In this document: positions 36,827 to 47,900 of the stretch, piece after piece
Numbering within the stretch: position 1 is the stretch's first letter
Layout: every line of letters begins with the position of its first letter
From: Tetradesmus obliquus
Taxonomy: Eukaryota > Chlorophyta > Chlorophyceae > Sphaeropleales > Scenedesmaceae
Assembly: GCA_030272155.1 (NCBI GenBank)
Contig: CP126192.1
Coordinates: 964,501 to 1,028,500, forward strand
Length of the DNA stretch: 64,000 bases
Direction of reading: 5' to 3'
Notes under the pieces: generated by a model
Told to the model about the DNA's origin: nothing
Databases searched by the model: none
The model's input: the letters and a program-made list of their open reading frames with translations, nothing else
Program-made: the position numbers and the translations under genes

Positions 36827-37285
36827 CCGGGCAGCATGGCCAGGCTGTCTGCAGTGGTGCGTGAGATGGTCAAGAGGTGTGGGCTCCTCAATTTCCTCCT
36901 CATCAGCATCACCCACACCCGAGGTCTGCTGCTGCTGCTGCTGCCGTTGCATGCCTAGGACGCCTTGCAGCAGCCTCTGCTGCGGCCGTGGTGGCAACCC
37001 TGCTTGCTGCTGGGGCAGTGCTGCTGCTGCCATGGCCCCACCAGCAGCGTGCTGTGCAGCTGGTGCTGCTGGCGCCTGCCAGCCGGCCGCCTGCTGCGGC
37101 TGCGAATCCAGGAAGGACGCGGTGGGCTGCCCACAGATGATGTCCTGCGTCAACATGGCTGCATCGGGGCCTGCATAAAAGTTCAGCGGCGCTGCCGCTG
37201 CTGCTGCTGCCGCTGCTGCTGCTGCTGGTGGTTGCTGCTGGGCTCCAGGCTGCAGGCTGTCACCCGGTGCTCCTGAGTGTGGCAT
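20806..37285 (-). CDS. giant acidic Ser/Ala/Gln-rich protein with four SAP-like repeats
   Basis: Not assigned to a family. Nineteen exons (minus strand): 37285-36444, 36281-35447, 35104-34748, 34415-33875, 33504-33322, 32958-32117, 31340-30849, 30514-29951, 29569-28985, 28772-28379, 28036-27857, 27648-27271, 25858-25505, 25223-25002, 24639-24031, 23827-22910, 22585-22290, 21985-21351, 21169-20806. They join in frame to 3,196 residues. The N-terminal third is poly-Q/Ala with a basic KRHQTADADD/KRPRT stretch (possible NLS). Four repeats of the form YSHLLLDELRAACVELKL...STKQ|ACADALAAAG follow, each split by a phase-0 intron; the helix-loop-helix spacing resembles SAP domains and, less closely, the SLX4 C-terminal domain. 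The C-terminal half is Ser/Asp/Glu clusters between Ala-rich linkers, ending acidic (DGMEVD). A nuclear or nucleolar chromatin scaffold is a guess. Exons 1-5 are less certain than 6-19. Confidence 0.55.
25851..27039. repeat. 41-bp minisatellite, 29 copies, in an intron of the giant gene
   Basis: The unit beginning TTTGGCCCCTGCAGCACATG recurs every 41 bases, 29 times with no indel; I checked the spacing at about seven points across the array, including the last unit. Only a few positions vary (TTT/TAT, CACC/CCCC, AGCT/AACT). It fills most of the 1.4-kb intron between exons 12 and 13. On the minus strand each unit contains CTGCAG|GGGCCAAAGG, the acceptor used by exon 13. Because 41 is not a multiple of 3 and the unit has no plus-strand stop codon, all three plus frames stay open, which creates a spurious 810-codon frame. 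Confidence 0.95.
31343..31424. repeat. (GCACA)n pentanucleotide tract at an exon acceptor
   Basis: About sixteen GCACA units (TGTGC on the minus strand) lie immediately upstream of the CTGCAG acceptor of exon 7 of the giant gene. They form its polypyrimidine-poor, TGCTG-rich tract. Confidence 0.9.
31841..32118. repeat. 51-bp minisatellite, 5-6 copies, abutting an exon donor
   Basis: Units starting GCACGCACAGCAGCCACCCA occur at 31841, 31892, 31943, 31994, 32045 and 32096. On the minus strand each has two GGCAG|GTGGGT motifs, matching the real donor of exon 6 of the giant gene (GCAAGCAG|GTGGGT at 32117). It lies in the intron between exons 6 and 7. Confidence 0.93.
33656..33826. repeat. 34-bp tandem repeat, 5 copies, in an intron of the giant gene
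   Basis: AGCATGAGCAGGTGATGCAT starts at 33661, 33695, 33729, 33763 and 33797, an exact 34-base period with a single T/C variant. It lies in the intron between proposed exons 4 and 5. Confidence 0.93.
36561..36668 (-). repeat. 54-bp in-frame duplication in exon 1 of the giant gene
   Basis: Two adjacent 54-base copies (period 54, hence in frame) code ADMEEGEPPATLQAAPS twice. This is a direct 18-residue duplication within the first exon. Confidence 0.9.
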
Positions 37286-38178
37286 GTCAGCCGCATGTAG
37301 GTGGCAGCTGCACGCAACGAGCATGCAACAGGCAGCAGAAAGGCATAACAAAGGCCTGTCATACACAGCATGTGAAAATGCACGTAACAGACAAGCTGCT
37401 GCAATCAGCAGTACATGGAGTGCAGCATGACCTTGGCCGCACTCACGTGCGCTCAAAAAGACAAATCAACTGCTTAACAATGTCAGAAACGTTTACAAAC
37501 TGCAGGAAAGCAGCTGACTGTCGTGTAATGCCCTCTACCAGCTGATCAAGGGCCACCAGCAAGCACACATCCACCGCCAGATCCGGCGCATTGGCGCACC
37601 TTGAACTGTATCAACAGATTCTATACCATTAAGCTGCGAGTGCTAAGAAGTGTGCACTGCCTGATCAACAGCATGCTGTCAAATTCGCTCAAACATTGTG
37701 TGAACGGGCCAGCACAGCGCTATCTCCGCTTACGAACGCAAGCATTACATTTTTCACACCGAAGAGTCGGAGGAGATCAAGTGTGTGGTCCTGTTTAAAA
37801 CCCTGCATTCAAATGCAGAGCAGCAGCAATGGAAAGGCGCCAAGACAATCACGCCGCTCGCCTCACTACGCTGAACTGTGAGTGGAAAGCAAGTACTAGT
37901 TTTTTATCAATATGTATGTATGAACGTATTGGGGAACTACAAGCCATGTGATGCCTGTTGCACAAGTGCTGCACCAAAACTTCCTGACACACTGTGCTCA
38001 GGCTGGAGGCGTATGGGCGTATGCGGATTGGGCTGCATACACTTCACTGCTCGGCTTACACACCTGCATGATGAGTGTTTATACCAACGTTGTTCACTGC
38101 TCGGCTCAATGAACTGGCCAGCATTGCTGCATCTGTAGCATACATGGGCTGGCATGTGCATGAAGCCCAGGCTGCAGC
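37286..38178. other. upstream region of the giant gene
   Basis: No gene seen. It should hold the promoter and 5' UTR of the giant gene. Sequence from about 37440 has lower GC and no repeat structure that I can resolve. Confidence 0.45.
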
Positions 38179-38900
38179 ATCAATCAATCAATTACACGTT
38201 TTGCTAGCAAGAGGGGGCCCAGAAAGGCAGCCACTCCCAAACCACCTCAGGTGGTTCCTGACCAGAGGGGCCAAACCCCCAAGCCAGGGCCAGATACGGC
38301 CAGAACCTTCAAACACAGAAGAATAAGCAGGTCTCTCAATCGCTGATGGCCCTGAGCTGGACCACCGCGTCAGTGCATTCCTGTGTTGGGTGAATCCTTC
38401 CACAAGGGCTCTGCCAGCCCACACCAGCAATCATGAATGGCTCATTTGAGGCCGGGTACATCTGCTGTAGGCGCTGCTGTCGCAAAAGTGACTGCTGCTG
38501 CCTGTAAGAGTGGGAGGATGAGCGGGAACTCCTCATAGGAGCCCCTACAGCACCAGGGTGGGTAACCCTGTATACCATAGACCGCCATGCACCCCTCATG
38601 AGACAGTAACCACGAAGGTCATCCATCTGATGGGGGAGTTCTAGTTGCTGCAAATCGTTGTGTTCACAATCTGTCCACCAAACTGGAGGCCGGCCCCTAG
38701 GCCGCTTTGTCACTCCATGTAATGAAGAAAACAAAGCGACATGGGGGATCCTGCTCTCATCCATGCGCACAACATGCCCCAACCACCTTAGGCGGGCCGC
38801 CGTCAGGTGATCTGCAAGGCTGACAGTGCCGCACTGCTTTCTGATCTCCACCAGCCGGCTGCAGCATACATGTACATGATTCAGCTGTATGCCATGCGTG
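38179..38900 (-). mobile_element. 5'-truncated LINE (non-LTR) retrotransposon tail
   Basis: The minus strand encodes a block typical of the extreme C-terminus of LINE-type reverse transcriptase ORFs: AARLRWLGHVVRMDESRIPH followed by KRPRGRPPVWWTDCEHNDL. The coding part ends by about 38336. Downstream on the same strand are a TGTAA at 38196-38192 and a terminal (ATTG)n tract at about 38194-38179, a usual arrangement for algal LINE 3' ends. The reverse transcriptase and endonuclease domains are absent, so this is a dead 5' truncation. The upstream limit is approximate. Confidence 0.75.
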
Positions 38901-39623
38901 CACTTGAAGTCGAGTGCCATCGATGGCACCGCGCGGCAGCGCATGCAACAAGGTGCAGCATACATCAGAGACCACAAACACAGATGGCAGTAAAACAATC
39001 ATGAGCAACACGACGGGGGGGTGTGCGGGCCGCACCAAACCCCACCTCTCCACAAGGCGCAGCGCCCCTGCAGCCACACACCACTGCTGAATAATGCACC
39101 GCTGAATAATGCAGATGCAGTGCAGACTGTCCTGCCATCATGGTGCTACCAGCTGCGCTGCGTTTCTGACAAGCTATCCCCTAGAAAATTGTTGAGGGCT
39201 GCAGTGCACTCAGCAAACGCAGACATAGGACTGCCGTGGGCCCCACCTGCTGCCGATGCCCGTGGCACTCTGTGCCACCAGTGCAGTGCGCTAAGCAGCC
39301 GGATCCGCAGACACCACCAGGCGCCAGCAAGCCACACACGTCCCAGTGTAGTGACTGCTGTCAATGGCCCAGCGCCTGTGCGCCCCACAAAAATGCCAGG
39401 TGCTGCAGTACCCTTGGCAAAATACAACCAACAGCTGCCAACATACAGTAATGCTACCTGCTGAAACTTTGTACAGAATGCATGCACACATGCCTGCATG
39501 CTCATCGGCGTGCAGGCAGGAATCAACCGGCACAACCTGCCAGTCAGCGTACATGGCTGCTGCTACTGCTGCTGCTGAGGCACACGTGGCCAGTGCGGGC
39601 AGCAGCGCAGCGCGCGCAGCTGC
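38901..39623. other. spacer downstream of TIC236
   Basis: No gene is supported. It should include the TIC236 3' UTR. An exact minus-strand TGTAA was not noticed here. Confidence 0.45.
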
Positions 39624-41899
39624 TCACTGGCTGCTGGCCACCCAGGGCGTGCCCTCGCTGTTGAACTGCAGCAGCACCGAGGGAGCCAGCCGCAGCCCGC
39701 GCTGCTGCACCAGCAGCCGCAGCTGCCGGCTCACCGCCAGGCTCAGCCGCACCTCGGTGCCGGCCTCGCCGCCGTCTGCTGCCGCCGCGGGCATGTTGTG
39801 GCTCAGCGCCGCCACCAGGCTGCGCCCCAGCGCCAGCTCCACCTCGGTGCCCAGCGCCAGGCTGCGCAGCAGCCGCGGGCCCGCGTCGCTGGCTGGCGAG
39901 GCGCCCGCGCCGCCACCTGCCGCGGCTGGCGAGGCCTGCGGGTCGGCGCTGCTGAGCAGGCCCGGCAGCGAGGGCGCGCTAACCAGGCGCCAGCGCGCCT
40001 TGCCCAGCTGGCCCTGCGTCTCTATCTTGGGCAGCAGGCTGCCCAGCGTGTTGCCGGCAAGCGTGGCCAGGCTCAGGCTGCCGTCCTCAGCCAGCAGCGC
40101 CTCAGCCAGCCGGCCCTCAAACACGCGAGCCACCGCACGCCCACCCAGCAGGTCGCCGTCACCCAGCCCAGCCAGGCTGCCCTCGCGCCCCACAGCACCG
40201 CCGCCGCCAGCAGCAGCAGCGCCGCCGCCGCCAGCCACGCCCACCACGCCGCCGGGGCCGCCGCCTGCGCCCGCTGCCGCTGCCGCTGGCCCCAGCGCTG
40301 TCAGGCTGAGGTGCTCCTGCCAGGCGCTGGCGCGGCCCGCGATGACGGCGCGCAGCTCGCTGCTGCTGAGCGCCACGTCCACCAGCGGGTCCAGGCCCGC
40401 CTCCGGGCTGAACGCGATGCTGTTGGGGTGGCCGCGCTCCAGCCTGAACTGCGTGGCAACCAGGTTGAGCACGCCGCCCTCCAGCCGGATGGTGCCCGCA
40501 GCGCGCAGGCCGTTGGGCGCGGCAGGGTCGCCGCTCAGCGCCAGCTTGCCTGCCACGCCCACGTTGAGCACCACGGGGAACACTGCACGCAGCTCCGGGC
40601 CCAGCACCAGCTCCAGCCCCGCCAGCAGCAGCTGTGGCTGCGGCGGCTGGTCCTGCTGCTGTTGCTGCTGTTGCTGCTGCAGGGACTGGCTTGGTGTCTG
40701 CTGCTGCTGTTGCTGCTGGTGGCCTAGCAGGGCCTGGTCTGCAGAGGCATATGGCTGCTGCTGGCCCTGCTGCATGGCGCCAGCTGCTGCCAGCTGCTGC
40801 CCAGGCAACACCAGTGACGCCTGCAGCCAGCATGACAGCAGCGCAGCGCGGCCGCGTTTGAGCATGTGAGGGCCACAGGATGCATGGAGCAGCCGCAAAA
40901 CACACAGCTACCGGCAAGTCTGATGCATTTAGATTTGACCAGGTAACCCACAGCCAGCGAGCAGAGCAGTTGCTCAGTGCACAGGGCTCCCGCCTCACCT
41001 GCTGGCTGGCACGCTGGTCCAGTGCTGCACGCGCCTTGCCTGCCTTGAGCGCAGCAAACGCTGTCTTCACCAGCTCAGACTGGCCCAGCTGGCTGCTGCC
41101 GCTGCCGCTGCCGTTGCCGGCCGCTGCAGCCGCCGCTGCTGCTGGCCCGCCTGCTGCACCCCCGCCAGGCCCGCCTGCTGCTGGCGGCACCAGGTAGGCC
41201 GTGCCCCTGCTGAAGGTCACCTGCCCGCCCAGCTGCGGCGCGGCCAGGCTGCCGCCTACCTGCAGCGAGGCGTCCAGGCTGCCGCTGTACATGTTGCGAA
41301 CACGCAGCTCAATGCCTGCCAGGCCAGCAGCAAGCCCCTCAGCCAGCTGCTGCTGTTCCTCCTGCTCCTGCTGCACACCAGCGCTGCTGCTGCTGCTGCT
41401 GCTGCCGCCGCCGTGCTGCAGTGGCAGGCTGCCGCGCAGCGCCAGGGCCCCCTTGGGCCCCACACGCGCCTCCAGCCCCGCCACTGCCAGGCGCTGCCCG
41501 TCCAGGCTGAGGCTGCCGCTGAGCTGGCTCACCGGGTGGCGCAGGAAGCTGGTGCTCAGGCTGCCCTTGCTGAAGGACGCAGAGCCCGTCACGAGGGGTG
41601 CGGCAGCGGGCCCGCTGGCGGCCAGGTTGACGGCTGCGCTGCCGCCTCCCCAGGTGATGCCTGGGGCCAAGCCAGTCAGCAGGCACATGCCGCCATCCTT
41701 CACGCTCAGCGCTAGCGCCAGGTGCGGCTCACCGGCGCTGCTGCTGCTGTCGGCAGCGTCGCTCAAACTGTTCGTTTGAGCTGGCTGCTGCTGTGGCTCC
41801 TTGCTGCCCTTGCCTCTGCTGCTCTTGCCACCCTTGCCGCTACCCTTGCCGTTTGCGTTCCTGCTGCTGCTACTTGAGCTCTTGCCAGCAGCAGTTGCT

Positions 41900-41937
<38 letters not shown>

Positions 41938-44900
41938 CTGCCTGGCGGGCTCCCCTGCCAGGTCGATGCTGCCGGCCAGCTTGATGTGGCCGTGGCTGTC
42001 TGCGGGCGCCAGCTGCACGTCCAGCGACAGCTGCTGTGCCGCGTTCAGCGCCAGGCTGGCGGCCGCCTTGGCCAGGCGCTGGCTGCCCAGCGCGCCCTCC
42101 AGCAGCCGCAGGTGCAGCACGCCCGTGGGCGCGGCAGCGCTGCCGCCCAGGCTGCCCTTGACGTTCAGCAGGCCTGACACGGGGCTGCCTGCAGTGCAGC
42201 AACAGGTGAGGAACCACAGCGTGCGTCAGTGGCTGGCACAACGCGCTTGCCATGCCCCTGCTATGTATGTTTGACCAAGACTTTCTACTAGATTCCAGCG
42301 CAACGGATGCATACACATCCTGAATATCAATGCTGTTGGCGTGCATCTGTTATGTCTGCTTCAGCTGTTGTAACACTGCCATGCTGCCGCAGCCCTAACC
42401 TGCCCCCACTCACTGAGGAAGGGCGCCAGCGGGTCGTCCGCCTCCTCCCTGCCCTGGGGCAGCCGCAGCCCCAGCGCAGCCAGGCTGGACTCCAGCCGAG
42501 ACTGCAGCCCAGACAGTGCCGAGGAGGCGCCAGCGCCAAAGCTGCCGCCAGGGCCGCCCGCCATGCTGCTGCCAGGCGGTCGGCCGCCGGCAGCCACTGC
42601 TCGGGCATCCAGTGCTGGCGTAGCATGCTGCAGGCGCGGCAGGCAGGGGCAGCCAGGCACTGTCAGCAGCATGCGGGAGGTGGGCGCTGCATGCTGCATT
42701 CTAATGGCCTCTACGGGATGCGGCAGGGCTATACTTGATACGCATACCATGACAACGTAAGCACAAACACTGGCTAGCGAGCAAACCACAGATACATGAA
42801 GGTGGTGCTGCAGACGAGCACACTCTGCCACACGGCGCACGACTTGCAGCTGGCTTACGCATATATGTGCATCTTGTTTCAGCTGTGGCAGAGCGCCTGT
42901 ACCAAATGTGCCTACGCCAGTCTGCCCCATGAACAGCTCACCTGCAGCGCCGGCAGCGCCGCGAACAGTGGCTGCAGTAGCACCGCTGGGAAGTCGGTCA
43001 GCGCAAAGGACGCGTCCTGCGCCCGCCCCAGCAGCGAGCCGCGCAGCGTGAGCGTGGCGCCACCCACAGCCAGCCGCAGCTCCTCCAGCGCCACACCCTC
43101 AGCGGCATCAGCGGAGCCGCGCAGCAGCAGCTGCAGCAGCAGGTCATGGCAGCAGCAGGTGATGTGGTGGTGCAGCATGATGCCATGCGTAAGCAGTGAA
43201 AGCGGCGATGTTGTGTGGCAGCAGCCATGACAGGGAGGGTCTGCAGGTTGTTGCAGTTGTGCTAGGCTTGGCACGCATGTATGTTGTGAGCAAACCACAC
43301 GCCAAGCCACCCAGGCATGTTGCACCCCATTGCTGTGGCACACGCCTCCCCCTCCCACCCAGCCCAACCCCCTTGCAGCGCACCCACCTGGTCCAGCGTG
43401 TAGGGCCCGGCCCGCCAGCCGCTGCCGGCCAGGTCATACTCCAGCTGGGGCGCGGCAGCAGCGCCCGGCCCGCCACCCACTGCCGTCAGCCTGCCGCTCC
43501 AGCTGCCGCGCAGCTCCTGCAGCCCCGGCAGGCTGGGCGCAGCACTGGCGCTGCCGCTGCTGCCGATAGTGGCTGGTGCTTGTCCGGCTGCGGCAGCTGC
43601 TGTGGCTGCAGCAGATGCAGCAGCTTCAGCCAAAGCCGCAACCTGCAAGCGGCACGTTTGTCCACACAGAACGTGTTCCTGAACTGCTGCAACACGTCCC
43701 GCAGGCGCAACGCACTGCCCAACAGCACAGGGTCGCCACAGTCTGTGACAACGTGCCCTACCCGCATGCATGAGTGCCTGCATAGACTGAAATGCAACGC
43801 ACTGGTTCCGTGCATCACCTAGGCTGCAGGCAGCCCTCCCTCCCAGCATCCCACCAGATGCACGCCGCACCTGGCTGCTGAACTCCCCTGCCGAGCTGAT
43901 GGCGGCCCCCGCCAGCCCCGCCAGGAAGCGCGCCTTGGCGCGCGGGTAGTCCAGCCCTGACACGCGGCTGGCGCGCCGCAGCAGCTGCCCTGCCGGCAAC
44001 AGCTCCTCCACAGCAGCGTGAGGCACCACCAGCTGCACGCGCCAGCGGCCGCCCTCCAGGTCGCTGCCTGGCACGGCTGCTGCGCCCGTCTCGCTATCCC
44101 CTGCTGCCTGCTCCTGGCTGCCAGCAGCAGCGGCATGCTGGTGGTGGTGGTGATGGTGGTGGTGGTGGTGGTGGCCACCGCTGCTGGGGCCGCCTGCCAG
44201 CTGCTCGGGGGCAGCTGCCGCGCTGGCTGCCGCCTGCGCCTCTGCGATGCTGCGTGGCAGCGCCACCCCTGGCGGCAGCACGTACTCGGCCGCCAGCTCA
44301 TACCTGCTGTTCGGCTGAGTCAGCACCGCTCGCTCCAGCAGCACAATGTCCCGCTCCCACCTGCAGCGGCAGAAGCAGCAGCAGTAGCAGCGGCACAACC
44401 ACAAACAGCAATCAGCGTGTGAGCAGCAACAGGAGCAACATCACATCGCATGCTGGTGCAAGCACTTGCACCTGGTGCTGCACATTCTGGCAAATATGCT
44501 GCCATTGCGGTCGCAGCAGTTGCACTTTGCTTGCTGCCTCTGACATGCGCAGCGCTGCCTCCTCCGCACCTGGCTTGCGCGCTGAGGCTGGTGCCGGCCA
44601 GCCCGCTGAAGCGTGGCAAGGCCAGGCTCACGCTGCCGCGCCCCGCGGCCGCGCCCAGGTCCACGTCCAGCACCGCGCCCAGCAGCAGCCCGCGCAGGCT
44701 GCCCAGCTCCAGCTCGTCAAGGGGCAGGTGCTCCAGTGCGGCAGCAAACTCGGAGCCGGCAGCGTTCACAGTGCAGGAGAAGTGCAGCGCGCCGCGCCGC
44801 AGCAGCACATGGCTGGCGCGCTGCGCCTCGGCGGCAGCAGCAGGGGCTGTGGTTGCACTGGTGCCATCTGCTGTCCAGGGCAGGCGCTGCTCCTGCTGCG

Positions 44901-47900
44901 CAGCCCACTCGTCCCAGCCAAGTGCTGCTGCGTCACCGGCGCCATCACCGCCGTTGCCAGCACCGCTGCTGCCCTGGCTTGCTTGCTGCTGTGCTGCAGC
45001 AGCCTGGCTGCGCTGCTCGCCTGTCACGGCGCTGCTGCTGCTGCTGAACCCCGGCAGCAGCGCTGCGCGTGCCAGCCTGGCAGCAGGTGCAAAGCCGGGC
45101 GGGTAGTACAGCCGCGGCCGTATCAGCCCATCAGGTCCTGGCGGGTCCACGGGTGGCGCTGGTGGTGGCGGCAGCGCCAGGTCCAGCTCCAGCAGCTCAT
45201 CGCCTGCCCTGCCTGCCCCGCGCCCGCGCAGCAGCAGGCGCGGCTCGGTGAGGTTGAGGTCGCCCGCGAGGTGCCTGGCCAGCGATAGCTGGTTGACACG
45301 CAGGCCATCCAGCACAACGGGGCCTGCAGCAGCGGCGGCAGCAGCAGCAGCAACGGTTGTCACAAGGGAGACAAGCAATGAATGCAGCACCTGGCAATAT
45401 GGGAGCAGTTAAAGAGGCAATGTGGCTGACATCCTGGTCCACGCAACGCATTACATGGGTGATAACGTGCAGCTGAAACATGCTCGTGCAGCCCATGCGT
45501 TGTCTTTGAATGCAGCAGCTGTGCCCAGACCATCAAGCATCACAGCGCCCAGCGTTGCCCCCGCCACCCACCTGTGAACAGGTAGCCGTCATCACCCATC
45601 AGCCCTGCCTGCCGCCGCGCAGCAGGGCTGCTCTCCCTCACGGCAGACAGCGCCACAGCGCCGCTCACGCGCAGCCGAACAGGCGAGCCGTCAACAAAGG
45701 CGGGCGGCGCCTCGCCGCCCATGCCACCAGCCACACCGCTGCCGGCGCCGCTGCTGCTGCCGGCCTGCGGCTGGGGTGCTGCTGTTGCAGCCAGCGGCAG
45801 CAGGTCCACCCCTGCCAGGCTGCCCTCCAGCTGGAACGCCTCCACGCGCGGCGTGCCGTAGTAGGTGGCCTCCGCCTGCAAGGGACGGCACCGGCAGCGG
45901 CGGCAACAGCATGGCTCAGAGCAGGGTCGAGGGAAGCATCCCACCACCTCAGCAACTTTGAAAGTCAGGGTAGCGCGCAGTAATGTGTGGTGTGTCAGTG
46001 CGTCCTCAGCATGTGCACTTGCCCTCCCCCTACCAGAGTACAGTGCACATGCGGCTGAGAGCATCAGGCACTAGCCGCCTTGGCATGGCATGGCAAGCAG
46101 CGCCTACCTGTGTGTCTGCTGCGCGCGCCTGCTCAGCCGTGGGGTTGCTGGTGACAGCGCTGGCGCGCAGGCTGAAGCCCGGCCCGCTGCCAGCCGCCTG
46201 CAGCGCTGTGGGCGTGAAGCTGGCGCTGCCGCTGAGCCCCCCTGACGGCGAGGCCCAGTCCAGGCGCGTGGTGGGCGCAAGGTGGCTGCCGCTCATGCTG
46301 CCGCGCACGTTGAGGGGACCCGCGCCAGCCAGGACGGCTGCAGGCCCGACGGTGGCAGGCTGCAGCAGCAAGCACACAGCGCAGAGCAGAGCAATGCAAT
46401 GGTGGTGAGCCGTGGCAATATGTGAGGCCGACTAAACCGCAAATGAACAGCAGCAGCAACAGCAGCAACAGCAGGCTCCAACTTTGCCATGTTCAACACC
46501 CATGCAAATGCCACTCTTGCCAGCTCACGAGTCATGTATTGCCAGTGCACACCTCAGACCAGCGGGCACTCAGCACATGTTCACAAGCATGCGCGTGCTG
46601 CCACTCTCTTACACAAGAACAATCATGAAATATAAAAAAACATGTGACTTTTCAGCACAAGCACACACGAACATCACATCAGCAATCCAGCCAGCATGCC
46701 TGCAGACTGCAGGCACGCACCCATGGCGCGCAGTTGTATATGATTCACGCAAGGCTGGAGTGCTGGTTTACCTGCACAAGCACAAAAACGCCCAACAGAC
46801 ACACCTGAAACGGAGCACATGCATATGCTGTAGGCATATGTATGCATCACACCAGCAAAACAACGGAATAACATGGGTTTTCGCAGCAGCCAAGCACACA
46901 ACGGAGCAACCGCAATCTGCAGACACGCGAGCGCGCCCCCACACACCTCAGCATAAGCGGAAGCGCGCGTGCAAATCTTGCACAAGCCTAGCCGCAGGCA
47001 CGTGCGCGCATACACAAAAAGGAGCAGACGTGCAACTGCATGCACGCGTGCGCATCAAAGCGCTGCAACATGAGCAAAAGTGCACGCGCGATGTCACACA
47101 AGCCCACGCGTAGGCAAGACAACCCAACCAAGCACGCGCACACACAACAATAAGAGCATGAATGTCGGTTGCACGCGCTTGCATGCAAGCGCGCAGAGTA
47201 ACACACCTCAACCGGGTAGAGGGTGTGGAGCCCAGGGGCGCCGCCCCTGGCCACACACACCCTCTTAGCCCTTAACTTACCCAGGAGCTGCAGAGCTGCC
47301 TGGGTAGTCACTCACTCACTCACTCACACACCTCAACATGAGCACAAGCCCACCGCTAGCGGCAGCGCTGCCGGCACGCGCGCGCACACACAAAACACAT
47401 CATGAATGCTGGCGGCGCTGCAGACGCATGCATGTGCGCGCATCAACACACCTCAACACCAGCACAAGCGCACACGCCGTAACACACATGACCGTGTCAG
47501 TTGCAAGTGGCTGGACCCCGTAGGCATGCTCGCGCAAAGAAAGGACCAAAACACTTGAAATCCATGTGCGCGCATGAACGCGCGCGCATCAACACACCTC
47601 AACATGAAGATAAGGGCACGCGCGGATCACACACAAGCCCACAACAATGGAACGCATCTCGCAGCCATGCGCGCGCACAGAAAAGCACCTGAACCTCTGC
47701 AAACGTGCAACGTACACCGTGCACGCATCAACGCACCTCAACATGAGCACAAGCGCACGCACGGATAACACACAAGCTCACGCCGCAGAAACGCGCGCGA
47801 AGAAACAAAACCACATGTTTGCATGCTTGCATACGGGAAGCGGATGCATGCGCGCGCATCAACGCACCTCAACATGAGCACGAGCACGAGCAGGCACGCG

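Noticed and set aside
40628..40890. Separate small gene in the antisense of TIC236
   Set aside because: It overlaps the last TIC236 exon, where the TamB-like frame is strongly conserved. The antisense frames are shadows of poly-Q and Ala codons.
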